Positions 33,132-42,794 of a stretch of DNA of 64,000 nt are shown here, piece after piece. Source of the stretch: Planococcus kocurii (GTDB lineage: Bacteria; Bacillota; Bacilli; Bacillales_A; Planococcaceae); the NCBI RefSeq assembly GCF_001465835.2, contig NZ_CP013661.2:2038501-2102500 (forward strand), given 5' to 3'. How positions within the stretch are numbered: position 1 is the first letter of the stretch; each line of letters starts with the position of its first letter. Position numbers and translations under genes: made by a program. Below the pieces are notes generated by a model, which was not told the origin of the DNA, did no database searches, and saw nothing but the letters and a program-made list of their open reading frames with translations.

Positions 33132-35829
33132 TAATGTCTCCTTTTTTTAGCATAAAACTAAAAATAGTACCTGTTGGATGATTGTCCAATACCGTCAATT
33201 GACTACCGTGTACGTGTAGGATTGACTGACATAATGCTAATCCAAGTCCAAGTCCTCTACCACTGTCACTTCGATGTATTTTTCCTGTAGTAAAAGGTTC
33301 AAATAGTATGGATTTCAATGTGTCGTCAATACCTTGTCCAGTGTCACTAACAGTAATTTGAATATCATCATCAATTTCCTCAGCTTTTAAACTTATTTCA
33401 GTGCCTACAGGTGTGTACTTTAATGCATTATCAATGAGATTAATTAGTACTTGGATGAGCAGCCTAGCATCCATCATCGCGATTGCTAATGCAGGCTCGA
33501 CTTGGCATGAAATACGGTGTGTGGTTTTGTTGTGAACTACATGTAAAAGAGCTTCTTGCATAATATCTTGCATAATCTCAGGCTGCATTTCAATCGCGAG
33601 TTTCCCCTCATCCAATCGAGATACAGCTAGTAAATTTTCAACTAACTGCACGAGCCATTTTGAATTGCTGTAAATATCATGATACAACTGATTTTTTTGT
33701 TCATCGGTAATTTTGTTTGAGCTAGTCAATAATATATCTGCGTTGCCTGAAATACTTGTTAAAGGTGTACGCAAATCATGTGAAATCCCACGCAATAAAT
33801 TAGCCCTCATTTGCTCTAGTTCTGCTTCTCGTTTTACTTCTTCGGTCGCTTTTTGCAAATACCATTTATCTAGTGCAAACGCAAAATCATTGAGAATAGC
33901 ATTCAAAATATGACGTTCAAAAGCGGGTAGTGGCACTTCAATGGGTAGTAAAATACCGAGGACGCCTTTAACACTTTCACCAGAAAAAAATGGAACATAA
34001 TAAGCGCTCGCTTCAGGAAACGTATCAGTTGTCATACCTGCTTGTTGGTTATTATTTGCTACCCACGTTATTACACCACGCTCGTTGGCATTATGGAATT
34101 TGGAGAGTAGCTCCTTATTTTCCTGAGCTGTTAAGACGTCAGAAGACGAAGCTACTGAATGTGTGATGAGTTCGTTTGCAATTTCACAAAAAATAACAGG
34201 TCGTTCGATGAGTTTTACAACTTGAGACATTCCTTCTGTAATAATCTCTTCCAGCGATTTTGCATAGTTTAATTTGCGACTTGTTTCTAACAATACTTCT
34301 GTTCGATAGGACTTGCGTATCGCTTCCCTAGCCTGTTTTTTTACTTTTCGTGTCAAACTGCTTGTAATAAAACCAGATATGAACATGATGGGAAACGTCA
34401 TTGCGTAATCCCGATGATATGCTTCAAACGAAAATCTGGGTTCAGTAAATAAAAAATTGAAAAGTAATACGGCAATTAGCGAACTGACTATGCTGACCAT
34501 CCACCCACTTGACCACAAGGCGAGTACTAACACTCCTAAAATATAAATAGTAATAATATTCGATTCACCTACGCCAAATGTAAAGAAAAGCAAACCGATT
34601 GCTGATACCGCAATAAAAATTACTATCATCTTTAATAAGTCGTTCCAGTCAAGTGAAAACTGTGGCTTTACAGGAAGAAAACCTTTTGGTTCTTGATGTT
34701 CATCTACGACAATGAACATCGCCAAGTTAGGCGCGTACTTACTAATCTGATCAGCTATTTTAAAATTTGTAGACCACCATCGATTTTTAGTTACCGACTT
34801 CCCTATTACTAAATTTGTTACACCACTCATCCGTGCATAGTTTGCGATAGTCGCAGCGACATCATCTGCTTGCATACTGACAACGCGCCCGCCAAGCTGT
34901 TCTACTAATTTGCTATGTTCTTGAATTCGTTGTGAGTCTGAAGGATAAGACCGATCATTATCATCTTTTTGTACGTATATAGCGGTGAAGTTCCCGTGAA
35001 GGGCTTGGGCAAGTCGTGCTGCTGACCGTATCACTTTAGGATTAGTAGACGAGCTACTTATACCAACTAATATGTGTTCTTCTATATGCCCGCTGGTCCC
35101 GAATGAACCCGCTTCGTGAGCCGTTCGACGATAAACGGTATCTGCTGTACGACGAAGTGCAATTTCTCGAAGTGCAACAAGATTTTTTCTTTGAAAAAAG
35201 TGATCCATTGCGTATTTGACTTGTTCAGATTTATAAATTTTCCCCTCTATTAATCGCTGTATCAGATCATCTGGTTCAATATCGACAAGCTTAATCTGAG
35301 AGGCATTGTCAATCATAAAATCTGGAATACGCTCGCGCACATTGACTCCAGTAATCTCTTCGACCAAATCGTGAAGACTTTCAATATGTTGAATGTTAAC
35401 GGTGGTATAAACATCAATGCCTTGTGCTAATAATTCGTTTACATCGCCGAAGCGCTTTAAGTGACGCATGGTTGGAACATTACTATGTGCTAACTCATCT
35501 ATCACTACAATTGAAGGCTTTCTTTTAAGAATTGTATCGATATCGAGTTCTTTGAAGGTCTTTTCTTTGTAGTCGATTTTAATTGGTGGTATGGATTCAA
35601 GACCGTTGAGTAAAGCTGTGGTTTCTGGTCGGATATGTGGCTCAATATAGCCAATTATTACATCTATTCCAAGCGCTTTTGCATGATGCGCAGCATCTAG
35701 CATTGCGTAGGTCTTACCAACACCTGCCGCATACCCAAGAAATATTTTTAACTTTCCTTTTTCTAAGTCCATCTGCTGTTGTTTGATTTTTGCTAAGATT
35801 TTTTCTGGATTCGGCCGGTTGTCTTCCAT
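33118..35829 (-). CDS. kdpD: Potassium-sensing histidine kinase KdpD
   Basis: 903 residues with full KdpD architecture: N-terminal KdpD domain (about 20-230) with Walker A GYAAGVGKT (32-40); a universal stress protein domain (about 252-375) that binds c-di-AMP in staphylococci; four membrane segments of DUF4118 (about 400-500); a GAF-like region; HisKA with SHDLRTPLTSI (His near 683); HATPase with DTGQGID and GRGLGLGLAL boxes. It senses potassium limitation or turgor and phosphorylates KdpE. AGAGGTG precedes the ATG. Confidence 0.95.
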   Translation of the reverse strand: MEDNRPNPEKILAKIKQQQMDLEKGKLKIFLGYAAGVGKTYAMLDAAHHAKALGIDVIIGYIEPHIRPETTALLNGLESIPPIKIDYKEKTFKELDIDTILKRKPSIVVIDELAHSNVPTMRHLKRFGDVNELLAQGIDVYTTVNIQHIESLHDLVEEITGVNVRERIPDFMIDNASQIKLVDIEPDDLIQRLIEGKIYKSEQVKYAMDHFFQRKNLVALREIALRRTADTVYRRTAHEAGSFGTSGHIEEHILVGISSSSTNPKVIRSAARLAQALHGNFTAIYVQKDDNDRSYPSDSQRIQEHSKLVEQLGGRVVSMQADDVAATIANYARMSGVTNLVIGKSVTKNRWWSTNFKIADQISKYAPNLAMFIVVDEHQEPKGFLPVKPQFSLDWNDLLKMIVIFIAVSAIGLLFFTFGVGESNIITIYILGVLVLALWSSGWMVSIVSSLIAVLLFNFLFTEPRFSFEAYHRDYAMTFPIMFISGFITSSLTRKVKKQAREAIRKSYRTEVLLETSRKLNYAKSLEEIITEGMSQVVKLIERPVIFCEIANELITHSVASSSDVLTAQENKELLSKFHNANERGVITWVANNNQQAGMTTDTFPEASAYYVPFFSGESVKGVLGILLPIEVPLPAFERHILNAILNDFAFALDKWYLQKATEEVKREAELEQMRANLLRGISHDLRTPLTSISGNADILLTSSNKITDEQKNQLYHDIYSNSKWLVQLVENLLAVSRLDEGKLAIEMQPEIMQDIMQEALLHVVHNKTTHRISCQVEPALAIAMMDARLLIQVLINLIDNALKYTPVGTEISLKAEEIDDDIQITVSDTGQGIDDTLKSILFEPFTTGKIHRSDSGRGLGLGLALCQSILHVHGSQLTVLDNHPTGTIFSFMLKKGDINDDE

Positions 35830-35866
35830 CAGTCTTCACCTCTTCTTGATTATACCGCGAACTATC

Positions 35867-35908
35867 ATTAAGACAGTATTAAGATTGGCATCTTAATACT
35901 GTCTTAAT
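35867..35908. promoter_or_regulatory. Perfect 19-bp inverted repeat in the kdpD/kdpF divergent promoter
   Basis: Arms 35867-35885 and 35890-35908 are exact complements with a TGGC spacer. Each arm itself holds two ATTAAGA copies 11 bases apart, so there are four half-sites phased by one helical turn. That is the pattern of OmpR/PhoB-type operators, making KdpE the likely ligand. A TATGAT -10 for kdpF is at 35951-35956. Confidence 0.7.
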
Positions 35909-35992
35909 ACAATTTGTCTTTCTCTAACGCTACGTTAATTTAACAAGCAGTATGATGAAAATAATTACTAAGTAGAAAGGGTGATAGATGTG

Positions 35993-36082
35993 ATGGATGT
36001 TTATATGGTCGCTTTACTCGGCATTTGCTTTACTAGTCTCTACGGTTTTACTAATTGGTGTTATCAGAAAGAAAATAAGTAG
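35993..36082 (+). CDS. 29-residue small membrane protein leading the kdp operon
   Basis: The frame from the ATG at 35993 to the TAG at 36080 encodes 29 residues: a hydrophobic segment (MVALLGICFTSLYGF) followed by a polar, charged end (NWCYQKENK). AGAAAGGGTGATAG precedes it, and a GTG one codon earlier could also start it. It sits 11 bases before kdpF. Similar tiny single-span proteins with a YGxxxWC tail occur ahead of kdpF in other Firmicutes as I recall. Function unknown; it may stabilise the Kdp complex or lead its translation. Confidence 0.6.
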   Translation: MDVYMVALLGICFTSLYGFTNWCYQKENK

Positions 36083-36093
36083 GAGGAGATTTT

Positions 36094-36168
36094 ATGTGGG
36101 TTGTTATCCTCATTATCGTTGGATTGTTTGTCTATTTAGGTCATGCATTACTCTACCCAGAAAAATAG
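36094..36168 (+). CDS. kdpF: KdpF small subunit of the potassium ATPase
   Basis: 24 residues: a single membrane segment followed by ALLYPEK, the standard KdpF ending. AGGAGGAG lies before the ATG. KdpF binds the KdpABC complex and stabilises it. It is followed after 26 bases by kdpA. Confidence 0.9.
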   Translation: MWVVILIIVGLFVYLGHALLYPEK

Positions 36169-36194
36169 TAATAAGCCAATAGGAGGTTAAGAAA

Positions 36195-37889
36195 ATGTGG
36201 CAAATCGCTTTCGTATTACTTATCTATCTACCTATGGTCGTGTTAATAGGCCATTATTTATATCATGTAACAATGCGCGAAAAAACATGGTTAGATCCGG
36301 TTATGGATCGTATCGATGGAGTTATTTACAAAATTTCTGGTGTTAAGCAAAATGATATGACTGGTAAACAATATGTGCTGGCACTCATTCTTTCGAATGC
36401 GCTCATGGTATTTATCGGTTATATTGTACTGCGTATTCAGTCAGTCTTATTTTTAAATCCAAATGAAATTACTAATATGGAAGCAACGTTATCATTTAAT
36501 ACGATTATCTCCTTCATTACCAATACAAACCTACAACATTATAGCGGTGAATCAGGACTAAGTTATTTGTCTCAAATGCTTGTTATTACATTTCTGATGT
36601 TCACTTCTGCAGCAACGGGTTACGCGGCGTGCATGGCATTCTGTCGACGCTTAGTAGCAAAAAAAGATACACTCGGCAATTTTTTTGTCGATATGGTACG
36701 TGTAATCACTCGAGTGTTACTGCCGATTTCATTTATTGTTTCAATGATTTTAGTGTTCCAGGGTACACCGCAAACTTTTAAAGCAAACGAAACTGTTCAA
36801 ACTATTGAAGGAAAGATGCAAGATCTTGCCCTTGGGCCTGTGGCATCTTTAGAATCTATCAAACACGTTGGTACAAACGGCGGCGGTTTTTACGGTGCCA
36901 ATTCAACGACGCCATTTGAAAACCCGACTGTGTTAACAAATATTATTGAAATATTATCTATGATGATACTGCCAGGGGCGTGCGTTATTGCGTTTGGCTT
37001 AATGGTTGCAGCTCGACGTAAGAGAGCCTTAATTGGAAAGCAAGGAATGGTTATTTTTGCTGCGATGGGAATTTTATTTCTGGCTGGCTTAACTGCTTGT
37101 TATATGGCAGAGCGTGAAGGAAATCCAATCATTAGTTCACTCGGTATTACTCAGGAACTGGGTAGTATGGAGGGGAAGGAAATGCGTTTTGGTATTGCAC
37201 AATCGGCTTTATTTACTACTGTAACAACGGCTTTTACAACGGGTACTGTAAATAATATGCATGATACGTTAACGCCAATTGGAGGTATGGTTGCATTATT
37301 TAATATGATGCTTAACGTTGTGTTTGGAGGTAAAGGTGTTGGGTTGATGAATATGATGATGTATGTCTTGCTGACAATTTTTATTGCTTGTCTGATGATT
37401 GGACGCACGCCGCAGTTTTTAGGTAAGAAAATTGAGGAGAAAGAAATGAAGTTAATCGCGCTGTGTATTTTAATTCATCCGGCAATTATCTTAAGTTTCT
37501 CAGCAATTGCAATTTCGACTACGGCAGGTATCGCAGGTATTACAAATCCAGGTGCACACGGGTTGTCACAAATTCTTTATGAGTACGCCTCTTCTTCAGC
37601 AAATAATGGTTCTGGCTTTGAAGGATTAGCGGATAATTCAACGTTTTGGAATGTGACAACGGGCTTAGCGATGTTTTTTGGTCGTTATCTTTCAATTATT
37701 ATTCAACTGGCTATTGCTTCTATGCTTGCGACTAAGTTACTACACAGTGAAACGGCTGGAACATTAAAAACAGATAACGTAATGTTTGCATTCATGCTGA
37801 TTTCAATTGTACTAATGATTGGTGCTTTGACATTTTTACCGGCTTTGGCACTCGGTCCAATTACAGAACACTTGCAAATACGTTCTTGA
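36195..37889 (+). CDS. kdpA: Potassium-transporting ATPase subunit A (channel)
   Basis: 564 residues with ten membrane segments. The four pore-loop regions typical of KdpA are present, for example TNLQHYSGESGLS, VGTNGGGFYGANS and SSANNGSGFEG, which form the K+ selectivity filter. It is the high-affinity K+ channel-like subunit of the KdpFABC pump. ATG at 36195 follows AGGAGG; the kdpB start is 15 bases after its stop. Confidence 0.96.
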   Translation: MWQIAFVLLIYLPMVVLIGHYLYHVTMREKTWLDPVMDRIDGVIYKISGVKQNDMTGKQYVLALILSNALMVFIGYIVLRIQSVLFLNPNEITNMEATLSFNTIISFITNTNLQHYSGESGLSYLSQMLVITFLMFTSAATGYAACMAFCRRLVAKKDTLGNFFVDMVRVITRVLLPISFIVSMILVFQGTPQTFKANETVQTIEGKMQDLALGPVASLESIKHVGTNGGGFYGANSTTPFENPTVLTNIIEILSMMILPGACVIAFGLMVAARRKRALIGKQGMVIFAAMGILFLAGLTACYMAEREGNPIISSLGITQELGSMEGKEMRFGIAQSALFTTVTTAFTTGTVNNMHDTLTPIGGMVALFNMMLNVVFGGKGVGLMNMMMYVLLTIFIACLMIGRTPQFLGKKIEEKEMKLIALCILIHPAIILSFSAIAISTTAGIAGITNPGAHGLSQILYEYASSSANNGSGFEGLADNSTFWNVTTGLAMFFGRYLSIIIQLAIASMLATKLLHSETAGTLKTDNVMFAFMLISIVLMIGALTFLPALALGPITEHLQIRS

Positions 37890-37904
37890 CGAGGAGAGAC
37901 AACG

Positions 37905-39971
37905 ATGGAGACTGTATCTAAAAAAAGTTTTATCACAAGTGAAATTATGAAAAGTTCCATTACAGCAGCTTTTAAAAAGTTAAATCCCGTTTATATGGTG
38001 AAAAATCCGGTAATGTTCGTAGTCGAAATCGGTTTTATTTTTGTTCTTGTATTAACTATTTTTCCCGCTTTATTAGAGGATAGTAGCGTTCAGTATGCAC
38101 GTCTTTATAACGCGCTCGTTGCGGCTATTTTGTTTATCACAATTCTCTTCGCAAATTTTGCTGAAGCAATTGCGGAAGGTCGAGGTAAGGCTCAAGTACA
38201 GACACTTAAGAAGACAAAAACAAGTACAGATGCACGTGTCGTGATGGCTGATGGTACGCATCTTATGAAACAAGCTGAAGATCTTAAAAAGGGAGATGTT
38301 GTCTTAGTAAAGACTGGTGAAATCATTCCTAACGATGGTGAGGTAGTGGATGGAATTGCCACTGTTGATGAATCTGCAATCACTGGTGAATCTGCTCCGG
38401 TAGTGAAGGAGCGTGGTGGAGACTTTTCATCAGTTACCGGTGGTACGACTATAACAAGTGACTGGTTGAAAGTTGAAATCACTTCGTTACCAGGAGAATC
38501 GTTTCTAGACAAGATGATTGCGTTAATCGAGGGAGCAAAGCGTAAAAAAACGCCAAATGAAATTGCATTAAATACATTATTAGTCAGTTTAACTATTATC
38601 TTTTTACTAGTTGTGGTCACACTTTACCCTATGACCATCTATTTAGATGTTGATATCCCCATTTCAACACTTATTGCGTTAGTCGTTTGTTTAATACCAA
38701 CAACAATCGGTGGGCTATTATCGGCAATTGGAATTGCAGGTATGGATCGCGTGACGCAATTTAATGTAATTGCAATGTCAGGAAAAGCTGTGGAAGCCTG
38801 TGGAGATGTAGATACTTTGATTTTAGATAAGACGGGGACAATTACTTATGGAAATCGTCAAGCTTCAGAGTTTTTGCCAGTACAGGGTATTGATCGGAAA
38901 AAACTTCTACGTGCTGCATGGCTAAGTTCACTAAAAGATGATACACCGGAAGGTAAATCCATTTTAACTCTTGCAACTACATTAGGTATTGAAAAAAATG
39001 ATGAAAAAAAACTTGTCGAAACGAGCACTCACGTAGTATTTACAGCCCAGACGCGTATAAGTGGGATGGATTTAGAGAATGGTCAAAAAATTCGAAAAGG
39101 CGCTTACGATTCAATGAAAAAAATGAGTGATGCTGCCAATCAAGTGATACCGAAAGACTTGGAGGGCATCGTTCAACAAGTATCATCTCTTGGTGGAACC
39201 CCGTTAGTAGTTGCCATAGATGAAAAAATACTGGGCGTCATTTATTTAAAAGATGTTGTGAAATCTGGTTTAAAAGAACGCTTTGAACTACTACGCGCGA
39301 TGGGTATTAAAACCATTATGTGCACCGGGGATAATCCATTGACAGCAGCCACAATTGCAAAAGAAGCAGGTGTTGATAGTTTTGTTGCAGAAAGCAAACC
39401 TGAAGACAAAATCAATTTGATTAAAGAAGAGCAAGCGCTTGGGAAGGTTGTCGCTATGACTGGTGACGGTACAAATGATGCACCTGCACTTGCGCAAGCC
39501 AATGTTGGATTAGCGATGAATTCTGGAACAAATGCGGCCAAAGAAGCGGCAAATATGGTTGATTTAGACTCGAATCCAACCAAAATTATTGAAGTTGTAG
39601 AAATCGGAAAGCAATTGCTAATGACTAGAGGTGCATTGACAACTTTTAGTATTGCCAATGACGTTGCAAAATACTTTGCAATCCTACCAGCGATGCTAAT
39701 GGTAGCGATTCCAGAGATGGACGTCTTAAATATTATGCATTTAAATTCACCAACAAGTGCGATTATCTCCGCATTGTTATTTAACGCAATCATCATTCCA
39801 TTGCTCATCCCTATTGCGTTAAAAGGTGTCTCTTACAAACCCATGAGTACAGAGAAATTATTAACTAGGAACTTGCTACGTTACGGTCTAGGTGGGGTTA
39901 TTGCGCCTTTTGTGGGCATTAAATTGCTTGATATACTGACAAGTCCTATTTTAACTATGATGAATTTATAG
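37905..39971 (+). CDS. kdpB: Potassium-transporting ATPase subunit B (P-type ATPase)
   Basis: 688-residue type I P-ATPase. The actuator TGES loop is present (AITGESAPV), the phosphorylated Asp is D308 in DKTGTITYG, and the hinge is [15 protein letters not shown]. About seven membrane segments. ATP hydrolysis here drives K+ movement through KdpA. GAGGAGAG precedes the ATG. All catalytic motifs are intact. Confidence 0.96.
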   Translation: METVSKKSFITSEIMKSSITAAFKKLNPVYMVKNPVMFVVEIGFIFVLVLTIFPALLEDSSVQYARLYNALVAAILFITILFANFAEAIAEGRGKAQVQTLKKTKTSTDARVVMADGTHLMKQAEDLKKGDVVLVKTGEIIPNDGEVVDGIATVDESAITGESAPVVKERGGDFSSVTGGTTITSDWLKVEITSLPGESFLDKMIALIEGAKRKKTPNEIALNTLLVSLTIIFLLVVVTLYPMTIYLDVDIPISTLIALVVCLIPTTIGGLLSAIGIAGMDRVTQFNVIAMSGKAVEACGDVDTLILDKTGTITYGNRQASEFLPVQGIDRKKLLRAAWLSSLKDDTPEGKSILTLATTLGIEKNDEKKLVETSTHVVFTAQTRISGMDLENGQKIRKGAYDSMKKMSDAANQVIPKDLEGIVQQVSSLGGTPLVVAIDEKILGVIYLKDVVKSGLKERFELLRAMGIKTIMCTGDNPLTAATIAKEAGVDSFVAESKPEDKINLIKEEQALGKVVAMTGDGTNDAPALAQANVGLAMNSGTNAAKEAANMVDLDSNPTKIIEVVEIGKQLLMTRGALTTFSIANDVAKYFAILPAMLMVAIPEMDVLNIMHLNSPTSAIISALLFNAIIIPLLIPIALKGVSYKPMSTEKLLTRNLLRYGLGGVIAPFVGIKLLDILTSPILTMMNL

Positions 39972-39983
39972 GAGGTAGATGAA

Positions 39984-40622
39984 ATGAGAGGACTTTTTGA
40001 ATATACAAAACAAGCCATGTTTATAACGTGTTCGTTGTTCATCTTATGCGGGCTAGTTTATCCATTTGCAGTCACTGGTGTTGCGCAAGTGTTTTTCAAA
40101 CAACAAGCAAACGGTAATTTAATCCAGGTTGACGATAAAGTAGTGGGATCTAAAAATGTGGGACAAGCGTTCACAAATCCAGCTTATTTTTCAGGTCGGA
40201 TATCTGCAATTAATTACAATGTTTATACAAAAGAAGATACCTTACCGGATGTAAATGGCGACATAGCTTTTGGAGGTGTTAGCTCGGGGACATATAATTA
40301 TGGACCTTCTAATCCAGAACTGGAGAAACGAATTGAAACAGACATAGTCGCATTTTTGAATGCTAATCCAGATGTAAAACGCGAGCAAATTCCAGCAGAT
40401 TTGATGACTGCCTCTGGGTCGGGTCTTGATCCTCATATTAGTATTGAAGCTGCACAGATTCAAGTGAGCCGAGTAGCACAAGCAAGTGGATTATCTATAA
40501 AGGAAATAAATACGATTGTGCTGGACAATACTGAAAATAAAGTATTGGGATTATTGGGTGAAGATAAGATGAATGTTTTAGGGTCAAATATAGCTATTTT
40601 TCAAAAAATAAATGAAAAATAA
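39984..40622 (+). CDS. kdpC: Potassium-transporting ATPase subunit C
   Basis: 212 residues: one N-terminal membrane segment (about 12-34) and an extracytoplasmic domain with FSGRISAINYN, SASGSGLDPHIS (seen here as TASGSGLDPHIS) and VLGLLGEDKMNVL-type motifs of KdpC. It stabilises the pump and aids nucleotide binding. It begins 12 bases after kdpB, with AGGAGGT before the ATG, and is the last kdp gene. Confidence 0.95.
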   Translation: MRGLFEYTKQAMFITCSLFILCGLVYPFAVTGVAQVFFKQQANGNLIQVDDKVVGSKNVGQAFTNPAYFSGRISAINYNVYTKEDTLPDVNGDIAFGGVSSGTYNYGPSNPELEKRIETDIVAFLNANPDVKREQIPADLMTASGSGLDPHISIEAAQIQVSRVAQASGLSIKEINTIVLDNTENKVLGLLGEDKMNVLGSNIAIFQKINEK

Positions 40623-40670
40623 TCTTTTTGCTAGCAGTTCATAAAAATCAATACAAAGTATAAGTTGTTA

Positions 40671-40706
40671 AAGAGCATCTAATGTAACTTAAAAAGATGC
40701 TCTTTT
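40671..40706 (+). terminator. Terminator of kdpFABC
   Basis: AAAGAGCATCT and AGATGCTCTTT arms with a 13-base loop and T-rich tail, about 50 bases after kdpC. Confidence 0.8.
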
Positions 40707-40811
40707 TCTTTTATGTATAGTTTTGATTGTTCTCAACTACCAACCTAAATCAGTTTTTTATATCACAGCAGAACCAATTAAACATCAAACTAGAAAAACC
40801 AACTCAACTAG

Positions 40812-40840
40812 TTGACACCCCAAAAACTACATGGTATTAT
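40812..40840 (+). promoter_or_regulatory. SigmaA promoter of the mhq-like locus
   Basis: TTGACA (40812-40817), 17-base spacer, TATTAT (40835-40840): a near-consensus vegetative promoter. An MhqR-type operator starts at the very next base, so repression by blocking RNA polymerase is expected. Confidence 0.8.
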
Positions 40841-40858
40841 TATCTCGAATTAAAGATA
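40841..40858. promoter_or_regulatory. MhqR-type operator, copy 1
   Basis: TATCTCGAATTAAAGATA, an imperfect palindrome matching the B. subtilis MhqR site (TATCTCGAATTCgAGATA type), directly after the -10. A further half-site TTCGAGATA lies at 40865-40873. Confidence 0.75.
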
Positions 40859-40971
40859 AATTGTTTCGAGATAGTTTGTGTTGATAGAATCTTGGATTTA
40901 TTAATTGTGAAATTTAATAAGCTTCCGTTGAGCCACTGAAAATTATAGAACGACTAAATTTTTTTAGCTAT

Positions 40972-40991
40972 ATATCTCGAATTCGAGATAT
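40972..40991. promoter_or_regulatory. MhqR-type operator, copy 2 (perfect palindrome)
   Basis: ATATCTCGAATTCGAGATAT, a perfect 20-base palindrome 30 bases before the dioxygenase start. MhqR is a MarR-family repressor released by quinones. No mhqR gene is in this window. Confidence 0.82.
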
Positions 40992-41021
40992 TAATTGCTT
41001 TCAGAAAGAGGAGAGAATTTG

Positions 41022-42005
41022 ATGAACGAATTAAAAGGAATTCACCACGTAACAGCCATCACTAGCAGCGCGGAAAAAAACTATGAATTTTTTACGTATG
41101 TATTGGGCATGCGTCTTGTCAAGAAAACGGTGAACCAAGACGATATCCAAACGTATCATCTATTCTTTGCAGATGATAAAGGGTCAGCGGGAACAGATAT
41201 GACGTTCTTTGACTTCCCGAACATTCAAAAAGGCGTGCACGGAACAAACGAAATTTACAAAACAGCTTTCCGCGTGCCAACGGATAGCGCACTCGATTAC
41301 TGGATCAAACGTTTTGACAAATACCAAGTGGCACATAAAGGTATCGAAGAAGTATTCGGCAAAAAAACGATTTCGTTTGTTGATTTTGACGATCAGCAGT
41401 ACATGCTGATTTCAGACGAAAACAACAGAGGCGTAGCGTCCGGTACACCGTGGCAAAATGGTCCTGTTCCACTGGAGTTTGCGATTACAGGACTTGGCCC
41501 CGTGCATATTCGAATCGCAGATTTTGATAGCTTGAAAAAAGTATTAGAACATGCAATGTTGATGCGCGAAATTGCAAAAGAAGATGCTTTCCATTTGTTT
41601 GAAATAGGAGAAGGTGGAAACGGAGCACAAGTAATTGTCGAGCATAACACATCGTTGCCATCTGGACGCCAAGGCTTTGGTACAGTTCACCACGCGGCTT
41701 TCCGTGTAGCAGATACTGACGTATTGCAAGAGTGGATCGACCGGATGCAAAGTCTTGGGTTCCATACATCCGGTTACGTCGATCGTTTCTTCTTCGAATC
41801 ATTGTATGCACGAGTGGGACAAGGCATTTTGTTTGAATGGGCAACGGATGGACCGGGCTTCATGGGGGATGAACCTTATGAAACAGTCGGAGAAAAATTA
41901 TCTTTGCCACCATTTTTAGAACCAAAACGTGAGGAAATTGAACAATTAGTTCGTCCAATCAATACGGTACGCAGCACACAGACGATTGAAAAAGAGGTTT
42001 TGTAA
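41022..42005 (+). CDS. Ring-cleaving dioxygenase, MhqO/MhqA/MhqE-like (VOC family)
   Basis: 327 residues with duplicated VOC (glyoxalase/extradiol dioxygenase) modules. KGIHHVTAITSSAEKNYEFF supplies the first metal His; GPVHIRIADF and FGTVHHAAFRVAD supply further His ligands. The sequence is of the Bacillus MhqO/MhqE/MhqA type, which open hydroquinone or catechol rings to detoxify them. ATG at 41022 follows GAGGAGAG; a start 27 bases upstream lies closer to the operator and has no site. Two MhqR-type operators precede the gene. The next gene, an FMN reductase, follows 65 bases later, forming a detoxification pair. Confidence 0.88.
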   Translation: MNELKGIHHVTAITSSAEKNYEFFTYVLGMRLVKKTVNQDDIQTYHLFFADDKGSAGTDMTFFDFPNIQKGVHGTNEIYKTAFRVPTDSALDYWIKRFDKYQVAHKGIEEVFGKKTISFVDFDDQQYMLISDENNRGVASGTPWQNGPVPLEFAITGLGPVHIRIADFDSLKKVLEHAMLMREIAKEDAFHLFEIGEGGNGAQVIVEHNTSLPSGRQGFGTVHHAAFRVADTDVLQEWIDRMQSLGFHTSGYVDRFFFESLYARVGQGILFEWATDGPGFMGDEPYETVGEKLSLPPFLEPKREEIEQLVRPINTVRSTQTIEKEVL

Positions 42006-42070
42006 CAATGGGAAAAAGAACAAGCATAATGAGTAAATTGTTCGGAACCAAACAAGAGGAGGAAATAACA

Positions 42071-42613
42071 ATGACAACAGTAAATATCGGCATCATCTTA
42101 GGATCAACACGCGAAGGGCGCTTAAGCCCACAAGTAGGCAACTGGGTAAAAGAATTAGCAGACAAACGCGGTGACGCGAACTATACAATTATTGATATTG
42201 CTGAATACAAATTGCCGCTTCTTGGCGAAAACGGTGGCGACGCATCCGGAGCAGCTGGCTGGTCTGAAGCGATTGCTAAACAAGACGGCTTTGTCTTTAT
42301 TACACAAGAATACAACCATTCCATTACAGGGTCACTAAAAAATGCACTCGATTATTTACGCGTGGAATGGAACAATAAAGCAGCGGGTATCGTATCGTAC
42401 GGATCTGTCGGCGGAGCGCGTGCTGCAGAACATTTACGGGGCATTTTGGGTGAATTATCTGTAGCGGACGTTCGCGTTCATCCAGCATTGTCATTGTTCA
42501 CAGACTTTGAAAATGGCGCAGAGCTAAAAGCTGCACCGGTTCAAGCAGATTCCGTCAATCAAATGCTCGACCAAGTAATTCCGTGGTCAACAGCATTGAA
42601 AACAATCCGTTAA
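42071..42613 (+). CDS. NAD(P)H-dependent FMN/quinone reductase
   Basis: 180 residues with a flavodoxin-like fold: FMN loop GSTREGRLSP, QEYNHSITGSLKNALDYL and YGSVGGARAAEHL. It is a paralogue of the protein at 28307-28876. It likely reduces quinones or azo compounds in two-electron steps, complementing the ring-cleaving dioxygenase upstream. GAGGAGGAAATAAC gives the start at 42071; an in-frame ATG at 42008 would add a 21-residue basic tail and has no ribosome site. Probably co-transcribed with the dioxygenase under MhqR-type control. Confidence 0.87.
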   Translation: MTTVNIGIILGSTREGRLSPQVGNWVKELADKRGDANYTIIDIAEYKLPLLGENGGDASGAAGWSEAIAKQDGFVFITQEYNHSITGSLKNALDYLRVEWNNKAAGIVSYGSVGGARAAEHLRGILGELSVADVRVHPALSLFTDFENGAELKAAPVQADSVNQMLDQVIPWSTALKTIR

Positions 42614-42627
42614 TCTTCTCTAAACCG

Positions 42628-42664
42628 ACAGAATGTGCGTAACTATCCGCGCATTCTGTTTTTT
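42628..42664 (+). terminator. Terminator of the mhq-like operon
   Basis: ACAGAATGTGCG and CGCGCATTCTGT arms with an 8-base loop and six Ts. Confidence 0.85.
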
Positions 42665-42794
42665 AGTTACAATGGGTTATAGATGACGTAAATTGAGTAA
42701 ATAAGTTGAATGAAAGAAGAACTCGCTGCAAACGGACGTTTTGCAACGAAGCTAGCGCAATTTTTTCTTAGCCTGTTCAATTAACAAATCATCA

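Noticed and set aside
36001-36182. 61-residue open frame overlapping the start of kdpF
   Set aside because: It is out of frame with kdpF and the 29-residue peptide, both of which have better ribosome sites and sensible membrane topology.
40727-40939. 70-residue open frame upstream of the dioxygenase
   Set aside because: It crosses the promoter and both MhqR-type elements region, has no ribosome site and no recognisable sequence.
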